Part shown: piece after piece, positions 12,001 to 23,696 of the stretch
Position numbering within the stretch: position 1 is the stretch's first letter
How the letters are laid out: every line of letters begins with the position of its first letter
DNA from: Apteryx mantelli
Taxonomy: Eukaryota; Chordata; Aves; Apterygiformes; Apterygidae
Assembly (NCBI RefSeq): GCF_036417845.1
Contig: NC_089980.1
Span: 45,010,501-45,074,500 of the forward strand
Length of the DNA: 64,000 nucleotides
Reading direction: 5' to 3'
Notes under the pieces: model-generated
Told to the model about the DNA's origin: nothing
The model's database searches: none
Seen by the model: the letters and a program-made list of their open reading frames with translations, nothing else
Translations under genes and position numbers: made by a program

Positions 12001-14826
12001 CAAAATACAAAAATGCTGGCCTAGAAGGAATGTTCTCTAGCCTATTTACTACACAGCTTCCCCTCCCACCATAGTCTAACACAGAATTAAGAATAACCGG
12101 ACCACCCTGAAATAGATACAGCTGATTTTATTTTTTTTAAGTAAATCTAATAATTTCCTCTTTCACAGCTTTATTACCCATCTTATAACTAAGCAAAACT
12201 CCTTTTCAGCATATTAAGCTACAATCCATATTAACAGCCTCTTTCACAGGCTTACATACATTCTCACTTTTCTAGACAAAACAGATTCATTTCTTTCAAC
12301 TTTTCACATCCAGTCATTTTCCAGATGTCTGGTTATTATTATTCTTGTTTCACTGGAGACTCTTCTAAGTTTACCCACATTATCCCTGAGTAAAGTGCCT
12401 CAAGCTAAAACAATCACTGAGACTTCACAGGGCAGAATAATTTATTTCTGACACCTCTCTAAAGTAGCACAAGCTGAAACAGGATTCACCATTTCTACAA
12501 TAGTACTTTCATAACTGATTCATCCTGCTGACTGCCCACAATAACTCCAGGCTACTTCCTGACTTACTGTGACTCAGCCAAAGGCCTCCTAGTCTCTGTT
12601 CCTCCCACCTCCCTTTAGAGCAAAAAGACAAGCTGAACATCCCTTCCAATAGAAGTTTCTACATCAGCACTCTTCCTTAGCCAGCTCATCTCTGCATCAC
12701 AGTCCTCTCTAGTTTTAAGGTGAGCCTGTGCAAAACTAGCTCCAGTATGCACAAATGGCTTGTAATACTTCAAATTGGTTCTGCAGCATCCTCAGATGAA
12801 CTTCATCTATCTGAAGTTTCAAAGCACCGATTTAGTCTTTATCTTTTTCTTATTTTGGCCACAGCCTGCATCTTTTAAATCTTAACTGTCTGTTTAAGCC
12901 TTTTTTGGAAAGGCTGAAACAAGTGTTAGGTGCTCTCAGTAAACCACCCTGCATATCGTCAAGCAGGAAACCTCTATAGCTGCAGCATCAAAGTCAGTTT
13001 CTTTCTGCAGCTGCTGTCATGCACGAAGTGCTCCTGCGGCTTCTCTCAGCAGCTGGCTGAGCATCACCCATAGCATGGCTGGCAGGTGCTGGAGATTGCT
13101 TGACTAGACAGAGGAAAAACAAACTGATGCACGTCAGTGCCACTGAGCTGGTATTCTTCTTCTTCCAAGTAACTGGGAATTTGTGTCAGTGAAAACCATT
13201 CCACAGCTACAGCCACGTCTCCCAAACCTCAGGGAGGAAGACACCAGCTTTAAGTTCTGTTGTTTCTAAAGAAAACTCTCCTGGGGGATTTGAAAGCCGT
13301 TTCTTCATAGTGAGCTAACTAGTTAGGATATACCAGGAACCGAGCCAGTAAATTAATTCAGCTCTGACTAAATAGTTCCTATCTCTTGGAAGGAAACATT
13401 TAAACCTCTTCCCACATGTCCTGATTTCTCTGAATGTGTTCTCAGATGTGGCTGCACACCCCACTGTGCTCAACCTCTATCACACAGATATTTAGAAGAG
13501 TGTGACACTGCTACGGCATGTTCTGACTCTGCTCTCAGAAGCCAAGCTGATGTGTTAAACTCATACCTTGTTGTGTGAAATCCCAGCTGAACACCTGAAT
13601 CCGGTGGCTGCTTCTACAGCTGCCCTCATTTCCTCCACAATTACTGCTCCCACGGTCAGCTGCAGGTCCGGACATTCGGGGTCACTGAAAGACAGCGACG
13701 CCAGCCACTCGTGCACGCCACACTCCCGCAGCTCCTCTAGCAGAGGGACACAAAGAGGATCAGTGTGGGCATTTCTTGGTGAGTGCAGCAGAGGGACTGG
13801 TAGCTTTAGCAAGCCCCAGTGAACAGCTGCACGCTTCTGTAATTCGGTCCCAACAGCAATAACAAGAAGCAGGCACCTTAAAACCTAGGCACTTGGGAAA
13901 ATAAAGATCCCATTTACCACATTCTTTTTTTGGAAAAAATAAAGCAACCCCTTCCTGTCTATGCAGATAAATGAAGAGCATTAGCGAGGGAGCAGCAGAG
14001 GGATGGATAGGAGGGACAGCGCAGGGAGCAAAAGGGGAAGCAGCTGGACGCTCACTCTCTTCATCGAGATGCTGCCAAGCATCTCGAAACAGGCACCAAG
14101 CCCTGCTGCAGTACATGAAGCAGTGTGGTGACTTTCGGACAAGCGGTGTGGTGCGTACCCTTCCCACTGGGGCCATGGTCAGGGTCGGGGGTGGCCGGCA
14201 GCCCCTGCACGAAGGTGGTGGGCAGCAGCGCGGCGCCCAGGGGCCGCCCCTGCAGCGCCTGCAGCCGCTCCTGCACGCAGCCCGTCAGGTCCAGGTAGGC
14301 CTCGTCGATGCTGGCCCGCTCGATGGCAGCGAAGCGCGACAGCACCTCCATCACCTCCGCGCTGGCCTCCCGGTACCTGCCAACCGCCGGGCACCGTCTC
14401 AGGCATGGCCCCGGCGCCGCCGGGCGCTGCCCCCAGCCCGGCCCGGCCCGGCCCGCTCCCTCTGCCGGCCCTGCTCACCGGGTGAGGTCCGACTTGCCCC
14501 GCACCTCGGGCACCCGCGCCAGCGCCAGCTCGGGGCACAGCGCCCGCGCCTCCGTCGCCCACATGCCGCGGGCCACGCCGAAGGCGCGCGCCTCGTAACT
14601 CACGGCGATGATCCTGCAAGACACCGGGGGGGGGGGGGTGAGGGGGCCGCCGCCGCCACCGGGCCGGCCGCGCCGCCGCCGCCACCTACCCGCCGCCCTG
14701 CCACTTCTTGTACTGCACCACGGCGCAGGGGCGGCCGCGCAGCTGCGGGTCGAGGCGCTGCTCCACCTGCATGAAGAAGCAGTCCATGTCCACCAGGGCC
14801 ACCACGCGCTCCCGTCCGCGCGACAT
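6023..14826 (-). CDS. POLH: DNA polymerase eta (Y-family translesion polymerase)
   Basis: Copies past UV photoproducts in the nucleus (the XPV gene in man). Coding exons in transcript order: 14826-14690, 14613-14479, 14376-14159, 13736-13567, 11554-11451, 10380-10261, 9530-9407, 8739-8674, 7951-7788, 6872-6023. They sum to 2088 nt, or 695 aa; human has 713. All junctions are GT-AG. The catalytic core is complete: VDMDCFF with D13, SIDEAYLDL with D115/E116, and lesion-pocket residues Q38, Y52, R55 and R61. The last exon carries a PIP1-like GIATFLTSD (437-445), a PIP/REV1-interacting ESFFQKAAERQ (485-495), a UBZ ubiquitin-binding zinc finger (C609, C612, H624, H628; PEHMDYHF), a basic NLS-like KRPRE, and a terminal PIP box LDFFFKRL near 686-693. 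The start codon matches the human N-terminus. The gene diverges from XPO5 across a 324-bp shared promoter. Confidence 0.97.
14614..14689 (-). other. POLH: POLH intron 1, 76 bp with C13 tract
   Basis: A very short GT-AG intron lies between codon-46 halves. On the transcribed strand its polypyrimidine tract includes 13 consecutive C (plus-strand G run at 14626-14638), close to the acceptor. Intron 2 (14377-14478) is only 102 bp. Confidence 0.85.
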
Positions 14827-14928
14827 CCCAACCGCCCGCCGCTCGCGCGCGCCGCTGCTCCGTCGGCCGGTGAACGGGGGGCGGTGCCCCGCCCCCTGCC
14901 GCGCTGCCCCACGGGAGCTGTTGTGCCT

Positions 14929-14955
14929 TGCGGGGCACGCCGGGAGCTGTAGTTC
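14929..14955 (-). promoter_or_regulatory. ZNF143/THAP11-like element
   Basis: The minus strand reads AACTACAGCTCCCGGCGTGC followed by CCCGC, close to the ZNF143 (SBS) consensus with a few A-to-G changes. The 10-mer CGGGAGCTGT occurs here (14941-14950) and again 29 bp upstream (14912-14921), so a degenerate second copy may be present. Confidence 0.6.
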
Positions 14956-14996
14956 GCGAGAGGCGGGTGGAGCCGCCCAGGGACGGAGGGGGCGCG

Positions 14997-15006
14997 GCGC
15001 ATGCGC
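14997..15006. promoter_or_regulatory. NRF1 palindrome GCGCATGCGC
   Basis: A perfect palindromic match to the core of the NRF1 consensus (YGCGCATGCGCR) in the middle of the shared promoter. It contains the upstream ATG at 15001 that is in frame with XPO5, which suggests that ATG is promoter sequence and not a start codon. Confidence 0.75.
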
Positions 15007-15150
15007 GCTGCCACGCCGTGCACCCCGCGGCCGCCGCACATGCGCAGAGCCGCCCCGATCCGGCGCTTGCGCCTGCGCCGCGCCCCCTCCCCCGCCGCCT
15101 CGCGCTGCCCGCTGCCCGCCGCCCGCCGGTGGCCGGTCCGCGCCGCCGCC

Positions 15151-18100
15151 ATGTCCGCCGAGCAGGTGAGCAGCCTGTGCGAGCAGCTGGTGAAGGCGGT
15201 GACGGTGATCATGGACCCGGCCTCCACGCAGCGCTACCGCCTGGAGGCGCTCAAGGTACCGGGCCGGCAGGGGAGGCACCGGGCTCCGGCCACGCGGGTG
15301 CCCCGTCCGCACGGCGCCGGGGCCCTGCCCCGCTCCCTGTGGCGCGGGCGGGCGGCCGCCGCGCCGTGCTGCGCCGCGCTCGGCCCCGGGGGGCGGCGGC
15401 CCCGGCAGCAGCCGAGGCGCTGGGAGCTGCCGGCAGCCTGGGAAAGGCGGACGGCGGCGTGGGGGTGCGCGGTGCCGGCCCCCCCCCCCCTTTTCCCGGG
15501 GGTCCCTCTCCCCCACCCTTTCCTGGGATCCCCTTCTCCTCCCTTTTCCCGGGGTCCCCCTCCCTCCTCCCTTCTCCATGCTGTCCTACCGCTCTCACGT
15601 TTTACTTGCTGGGCGTCTGCCCGCCGCTTCCCCAGTTCTGCGAGGAGTTCAAGGAGAAGTGCCCTATCTGCGTGCCCTGCGGGCTGAAGCTGGCCGAGAA
15701 GACGCAGACCGCCATCGTCCGGCACTTCGGCCTGCAGATCCTGGAGCATGTGGTCAAGTAAGAGAGCACGCCCAGCTGCCCGCGCCCCCGCCGCTGGGCA
15801 AGAGTGCCGGCCTGCGTCCGTGCAGCTGCCCACCAACCTTATCTCTGCGCCCGGCTGGGGCCTCCTGGTGCAGGGGAGTGGGTTTCAGGACACAGAGCCT
15901 GTTCTGCTGCAGGGGCCAGTTGCTGCCCTGCTCTGTGGTTATTTTGTTCTCTGTAAAACAAGGAGCAGAGAAAACAGCTTTCGGGTGGTTTGGTTACGTT
16001 AAGTCAGAGCTCTAAGACACACTGATGTTTCAAGATGTAAGTAGGTGCAGGGGGTTATCGGTAGGTCTCTGCAGTGTTCCCTATCATTAGTCTCACGCTA
16101 ATCAGGAATCCTTGTATTAGTTGAGTTCTGAGATTCCTCTCTCTGACAGCCACAGACCTGATGCTTTGTGCTTTTGCTGCTGCTTCTGGTGTCTGTTGAC
16201 CTCAGCGGTGCACACCCATTTGCCAGCAGTAATTTTAACTCAATGTTTTCATTAAGAGATTGGGCAATGGCAGAATATTGAGCTGTAGAGTCTCATTCCC
16301 TTTAATTTAGGTAAAGAAGTGACAGTTCATTGAGAATCAGGTCAGAGTTTTTTGTAAGTGTTTTGATCTGATGTTCTTTGTGTCTTTTTTTTAATTATTA
16401 TTCTATTGAACAGGTTCCGCTGGAACAACATGCCTCGCCTGGAGAAGGTTTATCTGAAGAATAATGTCATGGGCCTTATATCTAGCGTAAGTACCTTCTC
16501 CCCCATACTGTACTCTGAGGCATGATTCTTTCACTTAGAGATGGAAAGTGGGAGTGAAAATGAAAAAAAAAAAAAAAAAAACCTTCAATTAATTACCATA
16601 GAGGGCCTGAATTCAGTTCTGGGTTTCATTACTTTTTTACTGTATGTCCCTGACTGTTCCAGCGCATTTCTGTGTGCCTTAGTCAGCTCGTGTACAGGAT
16701 AACCTTGCTACCTCAAATGGCAGGAAGTTGTGAGGCTTTTATGAGACATATAAGCTACTTTTGCTTTTCTTAGAAGGATGTTCAGTAAATGTGAACACTT
16801 TTGTCCTTTGCAAGAATGCTAAAGTCGTTATCTTAGTCATTTTTACTCTATAGATGCAATTGCTCTCATGACCAAGTGACCTCCCTTTCAGGAAAATCCT
16901 TTTGGTGCCCAGAATTCACTAGTTGTGGGCATATGGGAGGATGGGAGTGCCCTTCAAGGTAGCTAGGATCAAGAGCTGTTTGTTTGTGATGGGGGGTTGG
17001 GGTTTGGGGTTTTTTTTTTCCTTCCCTTTTGTGCTGTCTAGAATATTTCCAGCCACTTTACCTCCTGGGTCAGAATGATGAATGTCATGGGGTTTACTGC
17101 TTGTATAACTCTGCCCCCTTTCTCTTACAGGGAACTCAAAGTATTCTAGAGGAGGAAAGTCATATTAAGGATGTTCTGTCTCGCATTGTGGTGGAGATGA
17201 TCAAGCGTGAATGGCCTCAGCACTGGCCTGATATGCTAAAGGAGCTGGATACCCTCTCCAAGCAAGGGGTATGAAACATACCTGTCTGTTCTCTTCCACT
17301 GGCTCATAGCATAGGTTTCAGTCTTCTGCCATCCTGAGGAAAGCCTAACTCATGGTTGAGCAAGGTAGGCTCAAATATCCCTGTAAGATTCAGTTATTCC
17401 AGATGGTTTTAGCAGAGGTAGACCTTCTGTCTGTTTCCACAAGCTATGACTTGTACCTTCATGCAAGCTCGCTCACTCTCTCTTCACCTCTCAGCTGGTC
17501 TCTAAAGGTTTTAATGTTTCAGCTGGATTCATGAAGTGTGTTTCATTTTGCTACATCAGGAAACACAGACAGAATTGGTGATGTTCATCCTCCTACGTTT
17601 GGCAGAGGATGTGGTGACTTTTCAAACACTGCCTACCCAGCGGCGACGAGATATCCAGCAAACCCTCACCCAGAACATGGAGAAGATCTTCAGCTTCCTA
17701 CTTACTACCTTGCAGCAGAATGTCAACAAATACAGACGCATGGTAAGAGTCTCTTTTCCTTAGGTTCAGTCAGTGCTGGAGGCTTTTAGGAACTTGAGAA
17801 TCATCTGGGAAACAAGTGCAAGAAACTGTCTGAAATCTGTGACTGTAGATTTAGGGAAGGGTTCTGCTGTGACCTAGGAAGCCTGCACTGATCAAAAAGC
17901 CTGAGTACACAAGGTGACAGGATTGACATTGATAGTTTGGATTTGCTAGTGTAAATCTCTTGAGTAAATGTGTGCATCATGCTTATTATTGAACCACTCA
18001 TCTGGCTGACACTACGGGTGTACAGCTTAGCAAATGAAGGTGTGGTTGTGACAGAAATGGGTTGATTTGGGGTAGCTTAGACAACAACACTGGTAAAGAG

Positions 18101-21100
18101 ATGTCATCCTGGGCATACATCCACTGTCTTTTGCTGCAGTTACATCTTCATGTCAATGCACCAAAATGCGCAAGTTTTTGGTGTCTCAGCATTGTATCTG
18201 GGTCTGTCTGGTCCTTTTCTCCTACAGTTCAGGTCAGGAAGCCCTTTTCTGTCAAGATGTGCTGAGGAATGCTCTTGCCTTTTGCCTAAAGAGGCGTCAT
18301 CTTTCCTGAATTCTTATCTGGTGTCAGAGGCATTCAAGTTGGTCAAGATAGGAGGTGATGGCAGATTTCTACCCCAGGCTGTTCCCATAAGAAGGAGTTA
18401 GATCGGAGAAGGTGAAGCATACATCAGAGACCAGTCTAGAAATAGCTGCTTATGTGTACTTCTTTTCTTTGTGAGTTAAAATCTGGAGTTACACTAAACA
18501 TGAAGCTGGGAGGCAATGAAAAAGCCTATCCTATCTTGACTTCCATACATTTTCCTGATGCACTAACAGCAAATCCTGCTGTAGAGCAGGCAGTTCTATG
18601 TGCAGTTCATGGTGGTGGGTGGGAAACCCTGGTGCGTTTTGTAGTCTGGTTGAAATGCATTTCCAGGTAAGGTTTGAATTGCAATGCTTGAGGCTCTGAA
18701 GTGTGGCTGCTTCTGCTAACGGTGGAATCTTTCTGATTGGCAAGGTTGGAGCACCCCAGGAACAAGAAGCCCTCACCACTCCACAGGTTAGCAGATCTTT
18801 GGGATGTTTGTGCACAGGGTAAATTCTGAGGGTTGGGTGTTCAGTTACATGTCTGTACACTGACACTGGTGGAGACCATGTACAGTTCCCCAAAACCGTA
18901 ATCTGCGGTTCTTGTAAGAACACGGTTCTGCTTCAGTGGCTCAGTTGTTAAACGGTTCAGGCACAGAGTGACTTAAAATCACTGCAGAGAATATGTTAAT
19001 GGACAGAGTTTCCAAACCAAAACCTTGCAGCAGAAAGATATGCTTGTGGTGTCTTTGAATATGAAAAACCAATCAAACCCGAGTGTCTGTGGCACACAAA
19101 CTGCCTTTGCATTAGTTAGGCGAAAAGATGGTACAAGCAGTGCATTACTGCTGCTAAGTGTTTGGAACTGGAAGTCAGGCTTGTAAGCTCTTGCCCCAGC
19201 TCTCACCTGCTGCTTTTCTGACCATGAACAAATCACTTATAAGACTGATGTGTGGAAAGGATAAGATAGAAGCCACCCACATCTTTCAGAGCCTGGCTCT
19301 TGGATGTAAGATGCTCTAAAAGGACAAAAGCATCTTCCCTGGAAGCTTCCAGGAAGCACTGAAATGCCTTTCCTTCTTGTGCGTTGTGTCTTCCCTGGTG
19401 CTTGCTGACTGAATTGTCATCTTTTGGATGAGAAGGAAATCGTGGCTGAACTTGCAATTGAAAGTTCGGTTTTCTTACCTGCCAGGGGGCTGTGGAAGTG
19501 GTTGTGATGGCTGTAGTGATGTCCTGAGCTGCAGACTGTATTGCAGCCTCTTTCACTGGGGAGCTGTTCTGTGAAGCTGCTTCCAGCTGCATTCTCGAGA
19601 ATAAGCCTGTCCAGCAGAGGCTGGGTGGAAGTGTGTGCTGTAGCTGCTCACTTACCATCTCTTGTTTTCTTTTTCAGAAGGCTGATCTGGGTCAGGAGCC
19701 AAAGGTGAGTGCAGCTGTGTAAGAGTTAATGCATTAGTCATTTGTAAGGTTGTTTAGAACCAGTCCTCTGTCAGACTTTGGAGTCTGTTACCTGCAGTTC
19801 TCATTTACAGCCTGGCTTGTCCACCCATAGTATAAACTCTTCTGGAGAAGTGAGAGGTGCACAAGTGGAGAAATGCGCAGTCCTTGACTGACTTCCTTAG
19901 TGTGAGGACGTGGACCCTTTTGCTGCCACCTTGCTCTCTCAGGGCAGTTCTTGCTATTGTTCCTCTGGGGAGTGGACAGCTTTAGGTGGGAATAGATGTT
20001 CTCTTTGACTCTGACCTTTTGGCTCTTCTCTGTTTGCAGGCCCAGGCAAACTGCCGTGTGGGGATTGCAGCACTCAACACCTTGGCTGGCTACATTGACT
20101 GGGTGGCCCTGAGCCACATCACAGCAGACAACTGCAAGCTCTTGGAGATGTTGTGTCTGCTCCTAAATGAACCTGAGCTCCAAATAGGAGCAGCTGAATG
20201 TCTCCTGATTGCTGTCAGCAGGAAAGTGAGTAATTTCTCCTTGGCTCCTCTGACACCCCCCCAACCCCCACTTTTTTTTTTTTCCTCCTCCTCTCCTGTA
20301 TATTTCTTCAGATTAAGCAAGGATGTCTTTGCCCATTTATTTAAGGAAACAAAGTTCTACTCGTTTTTGGCTGTTCTTGTTAATGACATTTAGAGTGAAC
20401 GTTGTACCAGTACAGTACGTAGAGTGATTGTTGGAACCCTCTCCAACTTCTGTGCCTGCCTCTCCTCACAGCTTTGAAGTTGGGGATCCCTACTGAATTT
20501 TTTTTCTTGTCCTTGATGCTTTCTACAACTGGGAGGTGGGAAATATTGTCACCTAGCTGTGTCACCTAGCAGCTTAGTGCCTCAGAGCAATGATAAAAGG
20601 ACTTAAACAGGTGCTGTGACCCTCCATGTTTACAAGAATCTTAGTGTCTAGGCTGACTGTTCATCAGCTGCCTTTAAGTAACCAGCCAGTCTGCAGTGAA
20701 GAAAGGTTAATGTGCGAGGATCAGTTTTTCAGCTTAAAGTTCCTGTGGTGGAGTTGCTGGGGGAAATTGCTTGAAATCAAGAATGGCTTAGATATTTTTT
20801 GGTAATGCTTTTCACTAAGATCGCTTGTGGAAAACAACCCACTCCCCAGATGGAAGAACAACTAGGGAGTCTTCCAACTCCACAAGAAATACTCATGTTC
20901 TAATTGAGGCATTTGGCTTACTTTATGTGTAGGGGAAGCTGGAGGATCGGAAGCCTCTAATGGTCTTATTTGGAGACGTTGCCATGCACTACATTCTCTC
21001 CGCTGCCCAGTGAGTACCATCCTGCTGCTGTAATTTCACACAAAACTGCATACAAACGACTTTCCAGATCTAATTTGCAAAAGATCTTGCTGCTTAACCG

Positions 21101-23696
21101 CAGCAAGCTGGGGTTGGATTAGAAAAGAACAAAAACACTATTTTTTGCAAAACCTGAAAAACTGCAGTTTTGTCAAATTCTGTAATTGAAGAACAAAGTG
21201 GGATGAATATCTCAGCTTCCCCAACTCTCTCCTTTGGACTAAAACTGATCAGGAGGGACTCTGAGAGAGAATCCAATCTAAAGGGTTTAGACTTCAATTA
21301 AGTATTGTGTCATTAGTAGCAAAGGAAATCCCACCGTGATAGAATCAAATTGCTCTAGTGCTCTTTTTATCTACAAGATAGCAGTGTGCCTGTCACTTAC
21401 AGCACGTGTAACTGCCACCCTGTATTTTCCATTCTCCTCATTCCCAGGACAGCAGATGGGGAAGGCCTGGTGGAGAAGCACTATGTTTTCTTGAAAAGAC
21501 TTTGCCAAGTTTTGTGTGCGCTGGGCAGCCAGCTGTGTGCGCTGCTGGTAAGTCTCTACTAATTCCAGCAGTAAGTCTCTGCTGATTCCAGCAGCAGTCC
21601 TGGCAAAGCTGGTTTTCAGGGCTGGGAACAAGGCAACCCTCATCTGAGTGTGGTTGGCTCTAGAGCCCTAAGGTTCTCTCCACATGTTTGGAAGAGGCAG
21701 AAATACGTCTGCTTGACGGTGGGGTAACTGTATCCTGCCAAGTCTTAGGAATGTAGAATGGAGGGGATGTGTCTTGGTTCCAGGCCTCTGCTGTCACCAA
21801 GAATCATCTCCTGTTACCTTTGTGAAATGCTGAAGCATTATTGAAAATGGTTTAGGTTTCTTGCTGTCTCTACTGCTACAGGAAAGCTGCTCAGCAAAAT
21901 TATTCCCATGTTGGAAGCCTTTTAAATTTCCACACTAAATTAACTCAAAAGAGTATATCTGTTTGTTCTTCTACCAACCTAAGAAAAGAAAAAACTTTGT
22001 CTTCCTGCTGTTCATCCTTCTAACACTATTTGTGTCAGTGTTGAGAGGAAGATGCACACTGATAATTTGGGTGCTGTACTGTCTGCTGAATGCCCTCCCC
22101 TACTTCCCCCCCCCAAATTCAGCACACTGCTTCTATAGTAAGGAAGGCAGGCTTGTTGAGAGATGCTATTTGTGGGGAAGCTGAGGCAGCCAGCCTGTGA
22201 GAAGTGGTAGAGCAGAGTAAATTTTCACAGGAAGGGGAAAGAAAAAAACCCTTTGGGGTTTTTTTTTTGGAGGGGGGGGAGGAGGAGGCAGGGGTGCCAC
22301 AAAAATCCTGGCAAGAATGGACAGCAAACACAGGATGAGTAATTACCTCCGGCAATGGTGACTTCACTTGCTGTTAGTCCATGATGAAGTAATGAGATGG
22401 GGATCTGGGTCCTCTGATATGGACTCACTCCAGAGAGGCAGCACTGAGCTGTACAGCTTCAGAATGGGGATCTTGAGGGCAACAGGTCAGGTTACAGTTA
22501 GAGAGGAGTAGCAGAAACTCAAATTTATGGCACGTGCTGAAATTTGTTTTCCTGTCAGACCTCCTAGAATGTTATTAGTAAGAGATGTCAATACATTAAA
22601 TACAGGAAGCATTTGGAGGAGTGGGAGTGAAATCTGAGTGTATTTAAATGCGGAATTCTGCAGTTAAGAACTGCCCCACTTAGCTGGTGCTGGGTGCTCT
22701 TGACCCAATGGGAACACAGCTGTGACATACAGCAACAGTCATGGTTATGCAGTTGGCTTTAACTGAACTTGAGGATCTGAGAAGTCAACTTTTTTTCTTT
22801 CAAATGAGCATGGTGCTGTCTCTGGCACCTCCAGACTGGTCAGCAAAACTTGCTACTCCTCAAGCTACACCAGTTTCAGAAAAACTCACTTGTTCTACTG
22901 TGGTTTCTTCTCCCCTTCTTTACGATCTGTGGCCTTGAATATAGCACACCTGCTTTACTCAGAGACATACCACTTGTGACCTGGCATGACATAAAGTTAG
23001 TATTTTGTCTGAAATTGTTTGTCTTCCTAACAGGGCTCAGATTCTGATGTGGAAACCCCAACCAACTTTGGAAAATACCTCGACTCATTTTTAGCCTTCA
23101 CAACCCATCCCAGCCAGGTATGTAAAGGAATGAAAGTCTTTAATGTAATATGTGTGTGTGTGTGTCTGTATATGAATGTGTGAATGCACAGCTAAATTAA
23201 CCTATAGAAGACTGCAGAACTCCAGGTGCCACATACTTGACAGCTGGGTAAGGCTTTGCAGTCTCTCCATTTCAACTGAAGATATGTAACGCAAAGCGGT
23301 TTCTCCTGTTTCACTGCCCCATTAGGAACAGTGCCTGACACGGAGGTGCTGAGTAGGAATTGCAGCATTTGAAATAAGCCCAAGCATTTATTTAGAGAGA
23401 TTTTTGGCTTTATGGAAGTTTGGGTTGAGCCTGCAAGGTGCCTTGTCCTCAACAGAATAGTCAGTGTAATTTACTATTGCCTTCTGATTGCAACACTTAA
23501 ATGTTAGCAGTGGAGATCCCAGCACTGAAAACCTTCTCTGTTCCCACTCTTTCCCCTCTCTTCCCCACAGTTTCTGCGCTCTTCCACCCAGATCACCTGG
23601 GGAGCCCTCTTTCGGCATGAAGTTCTGTCTCGGGACCCCTTGTTGCTGGGTATGATTCCCAAGTATCTTCGGGCATCTATGACCAACCTAGTGAAG
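15151..23696 (+). CDS. XPO5: XPO5 exons 1-11 (residues 1-407)
   Basis: Exons: 15151-15255, 15636-15757, 16414-16486, 17131-17268, 17560-17742, 19678-19704, 20040-20225, 20933-21009, 21448-21547, 23034-23117, 23571-23696. This block encodes the N-terminal HEAT repeats that contact RanGTP in the known family structure. Exon 6 is a 27-nt microexon (KADLGQEPK) in a loop that is also the most variable part of this block against human. The donor of exon 9 is tandemly duplicated. Confidence 0.95.

Larger units (their letters stand above)
14827..15150. promoter_or_regulatory. Bidirectional CpG-island promoter POLH/XPO5
   Basis: Only 324 bp separate the POLH and XPO5 start codons, and the whole segment is CpG-dense with no TATA box. 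Visible motifs are a palindromic NRF1 site GCGCATGCGC (14997-15006), a second NRF1-like CACATGCGCAG (15037-15047) and further TGCGCC-type half-sites near 15063-15080. A ZNF143/THAP11-like element lies at about 14929-14955, in minus orientation AACTACAGCTCCC. A partial TCGCGAGA BANP-type site lies at 14954-14961. The CpG-rich zone extends over both first exons, roughly 14160-15480. Transcription start sites are not determinable here. Confidence 0.85.

Noticed and set aside
14475-15836. Many long open frames on both strands around the POLH/XPO5 first exons
   Set aside because: They are caused by the high GC content and lack of stops in the CpG island. Only the frames carrying POLH exons 1-3 and XPO5 exons 1-2 match known proteins.
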